Part shown: positions 1 to 8,132 of the stretch, one piece after another
Layout: every line of letters begins with the position of its first letter
Position numbering within the stretch: the first letter of the stretch is position 1
NCBI GenBank assembly: GCA_029550525.1
Contig: JAKPHF010000048.1
Location: forward strand, 62,001-126,000
DNA length: 64,000 bases
Reading direction: 5' to 3'
DNA from: Planctomycetota bacterium
GTDB taxonomy: Bacteria; Planctomycetota; Phycisphaerae; UBA1845; PWPN01
Notes under the pieces: generated by a model
Database searches by the model: none
Seen by the model: only the letters and a program-made list of their open reading frames with translations
What the model was told of the DNA's origin: nothing
Made by a program: the position numbers and the translations under genes

Positions 1-227
1 GCTACCTGACGGCCGAGCGGCCCATTTATGCTGTAGTCGGCGGCATGCACCTGGCGAACGCATCCGCGGATCGAGTCGAACAGACCATCGCCGCTCTGCG
101 ACGTCACGAGGTGGAGGTGATCGCGCCGCTGCACTGCACGGGGCTTCGACCCACTGCTGCCATCCTGGAGGCGTTTCCCGACCGTTTTCTCGAACTGCGG
201 GTGGGCATGCGGCACGATTTCGCCTGA
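1..227 (+). CDS. MBL-fold protein, C-terminal end (5' partial)
   Basis: Only the last 74 codons are in the window; the frame is open from base 3 and stops at 227. The tail carries GGMHL followed about 30 residues later by APLHCTG, the C-terminal His-containing pattern of metallo-beta-lactamase-fold proteins of the 7,8-dihydropterin-6-methyl-4-(beta-D-ribofuranosyl)aminobenzene-5'-phosphate synthase type. Those proteins are binuclear metal hydrolases, and the HCTG histidine is expected to bind metal. The substrate cannot be told from this fragment. The N-terminal HxHxDH motif lies outside the window, so the family call rests on the tail only. Confidence 0.7.
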   Translation, partial: YLTAERPIYAVVGGMHLANASADRVEQTIAALRRHEVEVIAPLHCTGLRPTAAILEAFPDRFLELRVGMRHDFA

Positions 228-378
228 GCCCGCCCGAGGGTCTATGCTATGAAGTTCAAGTCGAACCGGATGGTCTCCGCCCGAGGCCCCCGGCTCGAAG
301 ATTCGTCACAGCGGAGCGTGTCATGGCCGGGCGGGCCGGCTCGCCGATCGTCACCGTCAGCGTGTCAGGAGATCATTC

Positions 379-762
379 ATGAGTGGAGCGGGCCAGACCT
401 ATCCCGGCGATCCTGTTCAGGGCGATCCGATCAGCACTCCTTCGGGATTGATGTACTTCGACATCGTGCCCGGCACCGGCAAGACACCGGCCGACGCATC
501 CAGCTCGGTGAAGGTCCACTACACCGGCTATCTCACGGACGGCACCAAGTTCGATAGCTCCCGCGATCGCGGCCAGCCCATCGCGTTCCGGCTCAACCAA
601 GTGATCAGAGGCTGGACCGAAGGCGTCGGCTCCATGCAGGTCGGCGGAAAGCGCAAGCTCATCATCCCGTACCAGCTCGGCTACGGCGCGGGCGGCATGC
701 CCCCGGTGATCCCACCCAAGGCCACGCTGATCTTCGACGTCGAATTGCTCGACACGAACTGA
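379..762 (+). CDS. FKBP-type peptidyl-prolyl cis-trans isomerase
   Basis: This 127-residue protein is a single FKBP domain, which catalyses proline isomerisation during folding. It shows the usual active-site pattern: [16 protein letters not shown], then [17 protein letters not shown], then IPYQLGYG, with the core Tyr, Phe, Asp and Trp all present. There is no signal peptide, so it is probably cytoplasmic. The first 25 residues are a short extension before the domain. The start is supported by AGGAG at 367-371, seven bases before ATG. It stands alone: the upstream MBL gene is 151 bases away and the downstream gene is convergent. Confidence 0.93.
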   Translation: MSGAGQTYPGDPVQGDPISTPSGLMYFDIVPGTGKTPADASSSVKVHYTGYLTDGTKFDSSRDRGQPIAFRLNQVIRGWTEGVGSMQVGGKRKLIIPYQLGYGAGGMPPVIPPKATLIFDVELLDTN

Positions 763-794
763 CCTGTGCGCCGAGTCGGCTTCCGCGGCTGGGC

Positions 795-2528
795 TCATGG
801 TCCGATTTTGAGCGAGACCCGGTGCTCGGTGCGGTCCGGGGCGAAGGGCAGGCGGAGTGAGATCCGACCCTCCTCGGGCTTGGCTCGACCGTCGAGCACG
901 TACGGATTGTGCGGCAGCGCGGGCCAGCACAGACCGGCCTCGGCGGGCAGCCGAAGCGTGCACCCGGCGTACTGTATCGCGCCGCCGATCTGTTCGGGGG
1001 TGAGTTCCACACGATCGCCACCCAGCTTGAACGCGTGACCGGCCACCGTGCGAACCTCCTGGCCCATGCGGGGCAGCAAGGTTACGTGAGCGGCCACCGG
1101 CAGCGCACCCGGCGTGCTCGTCGAAACGACGAGGTCGAGCGTCTGATCGTCCTGGATCTCGACGCGAATACGGCACGTTTGCGGGCCGTACTTCAAGTCC
1201 AGCCCCGGCACCGGCTCGCGCACGAGCGTGGCCTGGGAAGGAACGTGATACAGTTCGCCGGCCGGCACGAAGTTCGGGTTCGTGTCTCCCGGCTTGTGAG
1301 CGAGCAGACTGGTGTCACCCACCGTGAAGTTGCTCCACGCGGGCTGGAGCTTGGTGTTACCGCCGCCAATGATCAGTCCCGTCTTGTCGTGGAAAATGCT
1401 CACCAGGTTCTGGCGATCCTGGTACCAGCGATTCCTGGAAACCGGCGAGGTGAATGCCGATAAGCACACGAACCACGGCCCCTGCCGCAGTGTCATGGCC
1501 CGCTCGACGTCGCCTTCGGTCAGGACGTACGTACGGGCTCCTTGTCCGTCGGCGGGCTCCATCGGCCCTTCCTGCCCATAGCGAACCAGCGAGGCCAACA
1601 GATCGGGCTTGAACTCCTTGTCCTTGACGTGCGCCCATTGTGAGGCGAGATAGGCTCGGCCCACCGGATCGAACGTGAATCCGAGATTGGCTTGGTTGAC
1701 GCCGGCGTGGAACGGATTACGCTGGTCGATGGTCTCCACGCAGTTGCCGTCCGGGTATGTGAAGTTGCGATGGAAAGCCGACGCTCGCTCGAGTGCCGGA
1801 AGAACGGCCTTGTCCCCGCTCAACGCATAGTACGTGCCGAGCGCGTCCACGTAGACGAAGTTGTAGTTCACCACCGGCCCTTCGCCTTCCGACCAGTAGC
1901 CGTTCGGACTCTGAGACTTGGCCACCTTCCGAAGAAATTCGGCTGCCTGCTCGCGCCAGGCCGGTCGATCCAGTGTCTTGCCCGCGATGTACAAGCCCAT
2001 GGCATGATGGGCGGGGATGTTGTGCACGCTGCCCAGTGCTGTCTTGGCGATGTTCCCGTATCCATTGAGTAGCGCCTTTTCCCACGCCGCCCGCCGCTCC
2101 GGCGGCATGTCGTCGCGAATCAGCTCGAACGTACGAATCCAGCGGGAGTACGTCCACGGCATATGGATCATGCCCCAGGTGCTGTTGTCTTTCTTGCGGA
2201 ACACCCAGCGGCCTTGCGGATCGGCGTCGGCGATCAACGCGTCACCCGCCTTCATCAGTGTTTCCAGCAGTTCGGGGCTGCGGTGATACGGGTTACCCGG
2301 TACGTCGAGCGTGTAGATCACAGCCAGCGGCCACATGACGTCCTGATCGCGGCAGATCCAGACGCCGCGGCCGAAATGGCCGGTTTCCGCGTCGAACGTT
2401 TCGAGCAGGCCCGGGGCGCTGTCGATGAGCAGACGGCTGAAGCGCTCGCGATACTTCAGTTCGGCCGCCACCGCGGAGCTGCCGAGGACAGTAGCGAAAC
2501 CGATCACAATCTGAAGTTTTTTTCGCAT
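795..2528 (-). CDS. Secreted alpha/alpha-toroid protein, possible polysaccharide lyase relative
   Basis: This is a 577-residue exported protein. The chosen ATG at 2528 has GGAG seven bases upstream and directly begins a signal peptide (RKKLQIVIGFATVLGSSAVA). An in-frame ATG at 2564 has no ribosome site and would push into the promoter space of the divergent FAH gene. The first 280 residues are helical with repeated aromatic patches (MPWTYSRWIR, NIPAHHAMGLYIAGK, YWSEGEGPVVNYNFVYVDA), which resembles the toroid of heparinase/alginate-lyase-like enzymes. The last 250 residues look beta-rich. I cannot place it in a named lyase family, so the catalytic role is inference. A periplasmic glycan-degrading role would fit the dockerin, sulfatase and GH130 genes elsewhere in the window. 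Confidence 0.6.
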   Translation of the reverse strand: MRKKLQIVIGFATVLGSSAVAAELKYRERFSRLLIDSAPGLLETFDAETGHFGRGVWICRDQDVMWPLAVIYTLDVPGNPYHRSPELLETLMKAGDALIADADPQGRWVFRKKDNSTWGMIHMPWTYSRWIRTFELIRDDMPPERRAAWEKALLNGYGNIAKTALGSVHNIPAHHAMGLYIAGKTLDRPAWREQAAEFLRKVAKSQSPNGYWSEGEGPVVNYNFVYVDALGTYYALSGDKAVLPALERASAFHRNFTYPDGNCVETIDQRNPFHAGVNQANLGFTFDPVGRAYLASQWAHVKDKEFKPDLLASLVRYGQEGPMEPADGQGARTYVLTEGDVERAMTLRQGPWFVCLSAFTSPVSRNRWYQDRQNLVSIFHDKTGLIIGGGNTKLQPAWSNFTVGDTSLLAHKPGDTNPNFVPAGELYHVPSQATLVREPVPGLDLKYGPQTCRIRVEIQDDQTLDLVVSTSTPGALPVAAHVTLLPRMGQEVRTVAGHAFKLGGDRVELTPEQIGGAIQYAGCTLRLPAEAGLCWPALPHNPYVLDGRAKPEEGRISLRLPFAPDRTEHRVSLKIGP

Positions 2529-2602
2529 GTGCTGGCTCCGCGAGGTGTTGACATTGTCCCCCATCCGTACAGAATGAGGAAACCAGTTCCCGGAGGAACA
2601 AT

Positions 2603-3400
2603 ATGAAGGTAATCCGCTTCGAAGACAACAACGGCAACATTCTGCTCGGCGAGCAGGTGGATGAGCGTACAGCCCGGCTGATCAAGGGCGACCTGTTCGG
2701 CGACTGGGAGGTGACCGGGGGCACCGCGACGATCAAGCGGCTGCTCGCCCCCGTCCAGCCCGTCAACGTCATCGCCATCGGCCTGAATTACCGCCGGCAT
2801 GCCGCCGAAAGCGGTGCCCAAATTCCGTCAGAGCCGCTCGTTTTCGTCAAGCTGACCACCAGCGTGATCGGCCCCGGCGACGAAATCGTGCTGCCCGCGT
2901 CGGCTCCCGAGGAGGTCGACTACGAGGCCGAACTAGCCGTGGTCATCGGCAGGACCGCCCGCAAGGTCAGCGAAGCCGACGCCCTCAAGTACGTGCTGGG
3001 CTATATGTGCGCCAACGACGTGTCCGCCCGCGATTGCCAGATCCGACGTGACAAGCAGTGGGCACGCGCCAAGGGCTTCGACACGTTCTGCCCGCTCGGA
3101 CCCTGCCTCCTCGTGGATCCACAGGTCAATCCCAACTCGTTCCCCATTCGCACGCGACTCAACGGCGAACTGATGCAGAACTCCAACACCGCCGACATGA
3201 TCTTCCCCGTGCCCTTCCTGGTCAGCTATCTGTCAAACCAGTTCACGCTTCTGCCCGGCACGGTCATTCTGACCGGCACACCCGAAGGCGTGGGCTGCGC
3301 TCGTAAACCTCCGGTGTTCCTCAAGCCGGGCGACACCGTCTCAGTGGAGTTGGAAGGCATCGGCACGCTGACCAACCCGGTGGTCGCCGACCGGGCGTAA
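2603..3400 (+). CDS. Fumarylacetoacetate hydrolase (FAH) family protein
   Basis: This 265-residue cytosolic enzyme has a short N-terminal domain (about 1-65) followed by the FAH catalytic fold. The metal-binding acidic residues are in DYEAELAVVIG and CANDVSARD, and the oxyanion/substrate region is in the usual GTPEGVG segment. Family members hydrolyse or isomerise C-C bonds of beta-diketo or oxaloacetate-like acids, for example 2-hydroxyhepta-2,4-diene-1,7-dioate isomerase, acylpyruvase or oxaloacetate decarboxylase. The sequence does not settle which. The start has GGAGG six bases upstream. It is divergent from the toroid protein, with 74 bases between the starts. Confidence 0.9.
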   Translation: MKVIRFEDNNGNILLGEQVDERTARLIKGDLFGDWEVTGGTATIKRLLAPVQPVNVIAIGLNYRRHAAESGAQIPSEPLVFVKLTTSVIGPGDEIVLPASAPEEVDYEAELAVVIGRTARKVSEADALKYVLGYMCANDVSARDCQIRRDKQWARAKGFDTFCPLGPCLLVDPQVNPNSFPIRTRLNGELMQNSNTADMIFPVPFLVSYLSNQFTLLPGTVILTGTPEGVGCARKPPVFLKPGDTVSVELEGIGTLTNPVVADRA

Positions 3401-3466
3401 AGGGCGAAGTCGTCGATCCGTTGATCGTGCCTCGGTGCTCGATTTCAACGCACACGCGAACGCGTA

Positions 3467-5359
3467 TCAGTCCGCGCAGGTCGCAAGCGACTGCGCGCCG
3501 GGGCCGCTGTAGCAGCGCTGCCAGATGGCCAGGTCGTCCTGGTCCACGTCGTCATCGCCGTCGAGCTTGGCCCGCTGGCAGTCGGCATCTAGTTGCGGGA
3601 TGAAGTTGCCGCTCAGACAGAGCTGGAACAAACCGAAATCGGTCTGGTCCACGTCGCCGTCGCGATCGAGGTCGCCCGGCCCGGCGGGTGTGCCGTCGCC
3701 GGTGGCGGCGGTGAGGTTGTAGAAGCGGCTGGCGTCCTGGAAATACGAGAAAGCCGCGTAATAGACGGCTTGGCCGTTGGTCAAGTTCAGGTGTGCCAAC
3801 GTCCCCGTCGATTCGGGGTCGCCGGCAACCTGCCCCAGGTGCTGGCCGTCGGTGGGACTCGTGGGATAGCCGGTCGTCGAATAGCGAATCACCACGCCGC
3901 TGTAGTTGCCGCTGGCCGGCGCGGTCCAGGTCAGGTCATTGCGTTGATTGCCCGGCGTCACCGTGAGCGCGACCGGCGCGGGCGGCTCCACGGGGAGCAC
4001 GAAGTCCAGTGCGATCGTGGCGTTCTCGGTGACCACCACACCACTGACGCTCTGTGCTAGATAGTGGAGCTTGCTGGCTTCGACGGTGCACGTGCCGACC
4101 GGCGCCTTGACGCTATATGTCCCATTCGCGCCGGTGAGCGCCGCCCCGTGACTCTGTACCACCACGGCGACCCCGGCCAGCGGCTGGCCGTAGCTGTCGC
4201 GTACCGTCCCGGCGATCGTGCCGGTCGGTCCTGAAGGTGCAGCGGGCCGAACGGCATACCACTGCTGCGGCCGGCCTGAGCCCCAATACTCCCACATGCA
4301 GAAAATGTTCCCGGCCGCATCGGCGGTAACGAGCGGTGTGACCATGAAGGCATCGGCTTGGCCGACCTGCACCGATTCCTCGGCCTGCCACTGCCCGTTC
4401 GTCCAGCGCCGGCCGTAGACATGGAACAAGCCACCGATATCCCGGGCCACCACCATGTAGAAGTCGTTCGTGCCGGGGATGGCGCACACGTCGCACGCGC
4501 CCGAGTAGCCGCCCCGTCCCAGATCGACGACCGGGGCCGCGCCTATGCCCGGTGTGTACAACATGCCCTTGATGCGGTTCGTGTCGTCCCACAGCAACAT
4601 GATCTGGCCAGACTCGTTGATGGCCATGTGCTGACGCACCGCCCAGCTTCCGCTGTAGATCTGGCTCGGCGCACTCCACGTCCCGTCGTAGCGCTGCATG
4701 AGCATGGCGGTCTTCGACGGGTCGAAGGTGCGATAAATCGATCCGTCCAACGGCGAGCGAGCCATGCCGAAACAGTCGAACTCGGACAGGCTGTAGGCAT
4801 TCTGCGGCACCTCGGCGGACCACGTCGAGCCGTTCCACCGGCGGGACCAGAGCGATTCGTCACACTCGGTGCCCGATCGGTAATAGCTCATGATCAACTC
4901 GGGGCTCTGGCCCATGCCGAAGGGGGCGATGTGCGGATGCTTCGCACAGTTGATGCCGGTGAGTAACTGCGTGGTCGGGAATGTAAGACCGCCGTCGGAG
5001 GATTTGACCCAGCGGATGTTGTTGGGGCCCTGCGACCAGTCCTCGAACACGACGTGGATGTCGCCGTTGAGGGTTTGGGCGATCTTGGCGTTGAACGCCT
5101 GTCCATTAAAGAGTGTGAGCGGCGCGCTCAGCGTGCCGTCCAGTGAGTATCGGCGGTATCTCACGGCGTTGTTGCCGGACACGTAGACACCGTGGAAACC
5201 GCCGCCGATGGCCGGGGCGATGCCCCCGGTCTTGACGTCGAGCCCGGTTTCGGAAGGACCGTTGAACAGCTCGGCATTGGACCATTGGGCCAGGACGGCC
5301 GGTGACGCGCACCACAACAGACCGACCAGCACTCCTCCTGCCCAACTCAATCGCTTCAT
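3467..5359 (-). CDS. Secreted multidomain protein with C-terminal dockerin-like repeats
   Basis: This 630-residue extracellular protein has a signal peptide (cleavage near AVLAQ), then about 350 residues of sialidase/BNR-like propeller blades (KSSDGGLTFPTTQ, and repeats with GNI and DIHVVFEDW). A carboxypeptidase-regulatory-like beta-sandwich follows (GTIAGTVRDSYGQPLAGVAV, about 380-450), then a fibronectin-III-like segment (about 460-545). The tail has two dockerin-like Ca loops, DLDRDGDVDQTDFGLF and KLDGDDDVDQDDLAIW, about 30 residues apart. Such dockerin tails are common on exported planctomycete proteins. No sialidase Asp-box catalytic set is evident, so binding rather than hydrolysis is likely. 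The ribosome site AGGAG precedes the ATG. Confidence 0.85.
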   Translation of the reverse strand: MKRLSWAGGVLVGLLWCASPAVLAQWSNAELFNGPSETGLDVKTGGIAPAIGGGFHGVYVSGNNAVRYRRYSLDGTLSAPLTLFNGQAFNAKIAQTLNGDIHVVFEDWSQGPNNIRWVKSSDGGLTFPTTQLLTGINCAKHPHIAPFGMGQSPELIMSYYRSGTECDESLWSRRWNGSTWSAEVPQNAYSLSEFDCFGMARSPLDGSIYRTFDPSKTAMLMQRYDGTWSAPSQIYSGSWAVRQHMAINESGQIMLLWDDTNRIKGMLYTPGIGAAPVVDLGRGGYSGACDVCAIPGTNDFYMVVARDIGGLFHVYGRRWTNGQWQAEESVQVGQADAFMVTPLVTADAAGNIFCMWEYWGSGRPQQWYAVRPAAPSGPTGTIAGTVRDSYGQPLAGVAVVVQSHGAALTGANGTYSVKAPVGTCTVEASKLHYLAQSVSGVVVTENATIALDFVLPVEPPAPVALTVTPGNQRNDLTWTAPASGNYSGVVIRYSTTGYPTSPTDGQHLGQVAGDPESTGTLAHLNLTNGQAVYYAAFSYFQDASRFYNLTAATGDGTPAGPGDLDRDGDVDQTDFGLFQLCLSGNFIPQLDADCQRAKLDGDDDVDQDDLAIWQRCYSGPGAQSLATCAD

Positions 5360-5530
5360 GTCCTGCTCCTGACCTGGCTCATACCGGCGCGGACGCCCAG
5401 GACGATCGCACGAAAACGGACGTGGAATGAAAAGATCGCCCTGTTAAAACGATTTTACGGAATCGCAACCGCGAAGTCCAGCAGGTATCGCGCCAGGGGA
5501 GGCTATCGGACGGGAGAGTCGCTGGCTCAA

Positions 5531-5570
5531 CGCTCAGAGCTCACAGCTCATAGCTGACAGCTGATAGCTA
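5531..5570. repeat. Family A heptad array (AGCTNNN)
   Basis: Five AGCT tetramers start at 5538, 5545, 5552, 5559 and 5566, an exact period of 7. The array sits just downstream of the broken gene that ends at 5572. It belongs to the AGCTNNN family seen at eight other places in the window. Confidence 0.85.
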
Positions 5571-5571
5571 T

Positions 5572-6310
5572 TCACGGTGACTGTGGCGGCTGATTGCGAA
5601 CGGACGGATGCAGCAGGATGAAGCCGGTATCAGGGCTGTTCGCGAACTGTTTGCCACGCTGCACCTCGCCGCCGTCGTCCGAGCCGTTCGGGCCCACGCT
5701 GTAAATGATGAGCCGATCGTGCGTCCGTTTCACGCGCCGCGGCACATCCGGTGCGAATGAATCCTTGGGCGCGGCGTCGAGATACGCCGGGACCAGGTCG
5801 TCCAGACAAGCGGGCCATTGGCCGGTCGCAATCCGGTACCGCTCAGCGGCGCACGCGACACGAGCACAACGAGCGTCGTTCAGGCGACGTTTGTCGAACT
5901 CGAAAGCCTGGAGCAACGGCGGGATGCTCAGTGTACTGAAGGCAAAGAGGCCAGGCTTCGCGGACGCCACCGACTGCACCAGCGCGGTCTTCGATGAATC
6001 TTCGGCCGCTTCGAGCAGCTGGTTGTACAAGCGGATGCCGTTCGCCTCGTTCCACAGCATCAAACCACGGATGCCCGGCAATTGGACGGGGGACTCCGCC
6101 GGTCCGCGCCCAGTGCGACGCGGCCATCAGGAACGCCCGCTCGTCGCGCACGACCCGGCCCAGCCGATTCTGCGACTCGTGACGGACCAGAGTCGTTTGC
6201 ATGCGGGCCAACACGTCAGGCGGCACCTCCGCCAACACCAGCGACTTTTCAATAACGCTGATGGCCAGGGCGCCGCACGCCACGCCCGTTAGAATGCGGG
6301 GGCGGCTGCG
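5572..6310 (-). pseudogene. Frameshifted, 5'-truncated remnant of a planctomycete membrane-protein family
   Basis: Two frames together make one protein. From about 6298 one frame reads LTGVACGALAISVIEKSL, then RVVRDERAFLMAASHWART. Near 6100-6125 homology-like sequence jumps to the next frame, which continues RGLMLWNEANGIRLYNQLLE, then AERYRIATGQWPACLDDLVP, PKDSFAPD and YSVGPNGSDDGG, to the stop at 5572. The C-terminal pattern (RYRLAxGxWPxxLxxLVP, then YSVGxxGxDDGG) recurs in planctomycete hypothetical membrane proteins of several hundred residues. The expected N-terminal half is absent because the rpoN promoter lies directly upstream. The 169-codon downstream frame begins only with TTG and has no ribosome site. 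A sequencing indel could explain the frameshift but not the missing N-terminus. Confidence 0.65.
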
Positions 6311-6419
6311 ACAGCGGACCCCGAGCTGACGGACGGAGTTGCGCCATGCGCGGGGCCGCCGGCGAGGTAGACGGGGGCTCGCCTGCCGTAAACCCGGCCG
6401 AATAAAACATCTATACCAC

Positions 6420-6435
6420 TGGCACGCGATCTGCC
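6420..6435 (+). promoter_or_regulatory. Possible sigma-54 -24/-12 site overlapping the rpoN promoter
   Basis: TGGCACG (6420-6426) is followed after exactly ten intervening bases by GC at 6433-6434, giving the GG-N10-GC spacing of sigma-54 sites. The -12 half is CTGCC rather than TTGCA, so the match is imperfect. It overlaps the -35 of the sigma-70-type promoter and could let RpoN bind its own promoter. Confidence 0.35.
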
Positions 6436-6459
6436 AAAGGGCGGGATTTCGGGTATAAT
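6431..6459 (+). promoter_or_regulatory. Sigma-70-type promoter of rpoN
   Basis: A perfect TATAAT (6454-6459) is preceded by CTGCCA (6431-6436, four of six matches to TTGACA) with a 17-base spacer. The predicted start falls about five bases before the rpoN ATG at 6471, leaving almost no leader. No Shine-Dalgarno site is visible there, so the message may be leaderless or start at the in-frame ATG at 6483. Confidence 0.65.
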
Positions 6460-6470
6460 ATTCGGCAGTT

Positions 6471-7943
6471 ATGTCCCAGTTTATGTCGCAACAGCTTTCG
6501 TTGGGGCTTCGGCAGGAGCAGCGGCTTACACCGCAGCTCATCCAGTCGATGAACATCCTCCAACTCCCGCTGATGGCCCTGGAGGCCAAGGTCCGGGAGG
6601 AGTTGGAGCGGAACCCTGCGCTGGAAGATGGGGACATGGATGGTCCGGTTACCCCGGACGAGAGCGACAAGTTCGAACAGGCCGACCTGGAGCCCTCGCC
6701 GGAGAGCCGCGAGTTGCTGGAGGGGTTCACGCGGCTGGACCAGATCTCCCGCGAGTACGGGATCGACGACAGCGACCACATATTCGGACGTCCGCGGCAG
6801 GCCGCCGGCGAGCGGGACGCGAAGATGGACGCCATGGCCAACACGGCCAGCCGTCCGGAGTCGCTGAACGAGTACCTCGTCCGGCAATGGGCGTTCGTGG
6901 AGATCGAAGACGAGCGCGTCCGCGAGGCCGGCGAGCTGATCATCAATTACATCGAGGACGACGGCTACCTCCGCACGCCGCTGGCGGAGATTGCCGAGCA
7001 GCACGTGCCGCCCTTCTCGATGGACGAGATGGAGGAGGCGCTGAGCTGGATCCAGTCGCTGGAACCAGCCGGCGTCGGGGCCCGCGATCTGAAGGAATGC
7101 CTACTCATTCAGCTGGACGCCCTGGCCGAGGAGGAAGACGTCGAGCTGGAACGGCTGTTGGTCGAGAACCATCTGGCGGACATCGAAAAGAACCGCTATC
7201 CGGTGATCGCCAAGGCGACCGGCCGCACGATCGAGGAGATCAAGGCGGCGATGCACAACCTGGCCCGGCTGCACCCGCATCCGGGCCGGCTGGTGGGCGG
7301 CCGCGAGGTGCCGAGGGTCACGCCCGACGTCATCGTGGACTACGCCGACGACGGGGACGGCTACACGGTTCGGCTGGCCCGGGGTAATTCGCCGCGGCTG
7401 CGGATCTCGGAGACATACCGTAGGATGCTCCAGGAGTGCCGCGACAACAAAGAGGCTCGCGACTTCGTCCGGAAGAATCTCGAATCGGCCGGGGCCCTCA
7501 TCGACGCCATCGCCTATCGCCGCAACCGCCTGCTCGAAGTGGCGGAGGAAGTGGTCAAGCGGCAACGGGATTTCCTGGACCTCGGCCCGACGGGTCTGAA
7601 GGTGCTGCGGATGAGCGAGCTGGCGGAAAAGCTCGGCTGCGATCCCTCCACGATCAGCCGTACGGTCGCCGACAAGTACGTTCAGACGCCGCGCGGCATT
7701 TTCCCGCTGCGCTACTTCTTCACCGGCGGCACGGAGGCTTCCGACGGCGAGGCGACCAGTTGGGACAGCGTCAAAGCCCGCGTGCAGTCCATCATCGAAT
7801 CCGAGGACAAGAAGAATCCGCTCAGCGACGAGGTGATCGCCGCCCGCTTGCAGGCGGAGGGCATCGACGTATCCCGCCGTACCATTGCCAAGTACCGCAA
7901 GCAGTTACACATTCCGGCCGCTCGGCAGCGGCGGGAGTTTTGA
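6471..7943 (+). CDS. rpoN: RNA polymerase sigma-54 factor RpoN
   Basis: This 490-residue sigma factor directs core RNA polymerase to -24/-12 promoters and needs an AAA+ activator. Region I is intact at residues 5-48 (LGLRQEQRLTPQLIQSMNIL, then LPLMALE and ERNPALE). An acidic linker follows to about 120, then the core-binding domain (SLNEYLVRQW and onward). The DNA-binding part has a helix-turn-helix (SELAEKLGCDPSTISRTV), and the C-terminal RpoN box reads SRRTIAKYR. Length is normal for the family. No enhancer-binding activator, hpf or ptsN gene is next to it, unlike in proteobacteria. The start at 6471 is nearly leaderless; ATG 6483 is an alternative. Confidence 0.97.
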   Translation: MSQFMSQQLSLGLRQEQRLTPQLIQSMNILQLPLMALEAKVREELERNPALEDGDMDGPVTPDESDKFEQADLEPSPESRELLEGFTRLDQISREYGIDDSDHIFGRPRQAAGERDAKMDAMANTASRPESLNEYLVRQWAFVEIEDERVREAGELIINYIEDDGYLRTPLAEIAEQHVPPFSMDEMEEALSWIQSLEPAGVGARDLKECLLIQLDALAEEEDVELERLLVENHLADIEKNRYPVIAKATGRTIEEIKAAMHNLARLHPHPGRLVGGREVPRVTPDVIVDYADDGDGYTVRLARGNSPRLRISETYRRMLQECRDNKEARDFVRKNLESAGALIDAIAYRRNRLLEVAEEVVKRQRDFLDLGPTGLKVLRMSELAEKLGCDPSTISRTVADKYVQTPRGIFPLRYFFTGGTEASDGEATSWDSVKARVQSIIESEDKKNPLSDEVIAARLQAEGIDVSRRTIAKYRKQLHIPAARQRREF

Positions 7944-7946
7944 AAA

Positions 7947-8018
7947 AGCTGTGAGCTGTGAGCCAGAGAAAGGACGCACGGGCGTTCCGACAGAGCCTGC
8001 TGCTTTCAGCCTATAGCT
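7947..8018. repeat. Family A heptad array, inverted pair
   Basis: AGCT at 7947 and 7954 and AGCC at 7961 (period 7) run into CCAGAGAAAGG. On the other side of a short centre, AGCC 8008 and AGCT 8015 form the opposite-orientation arm. The array begins three bases after the rpoN stop codon. Confidence 0.75.
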
Positions 8019-8132
8019 CCTCCCGCCAGGCCCCAGGCCCCAGCCCCTCTTTTTCCGACTTCCTGCTTACAATGAACAATATCCGTCCGCGCGCATCGCC
8101 AGGCGCGGCGGGATTCTCAACTCTGCGAGTCG

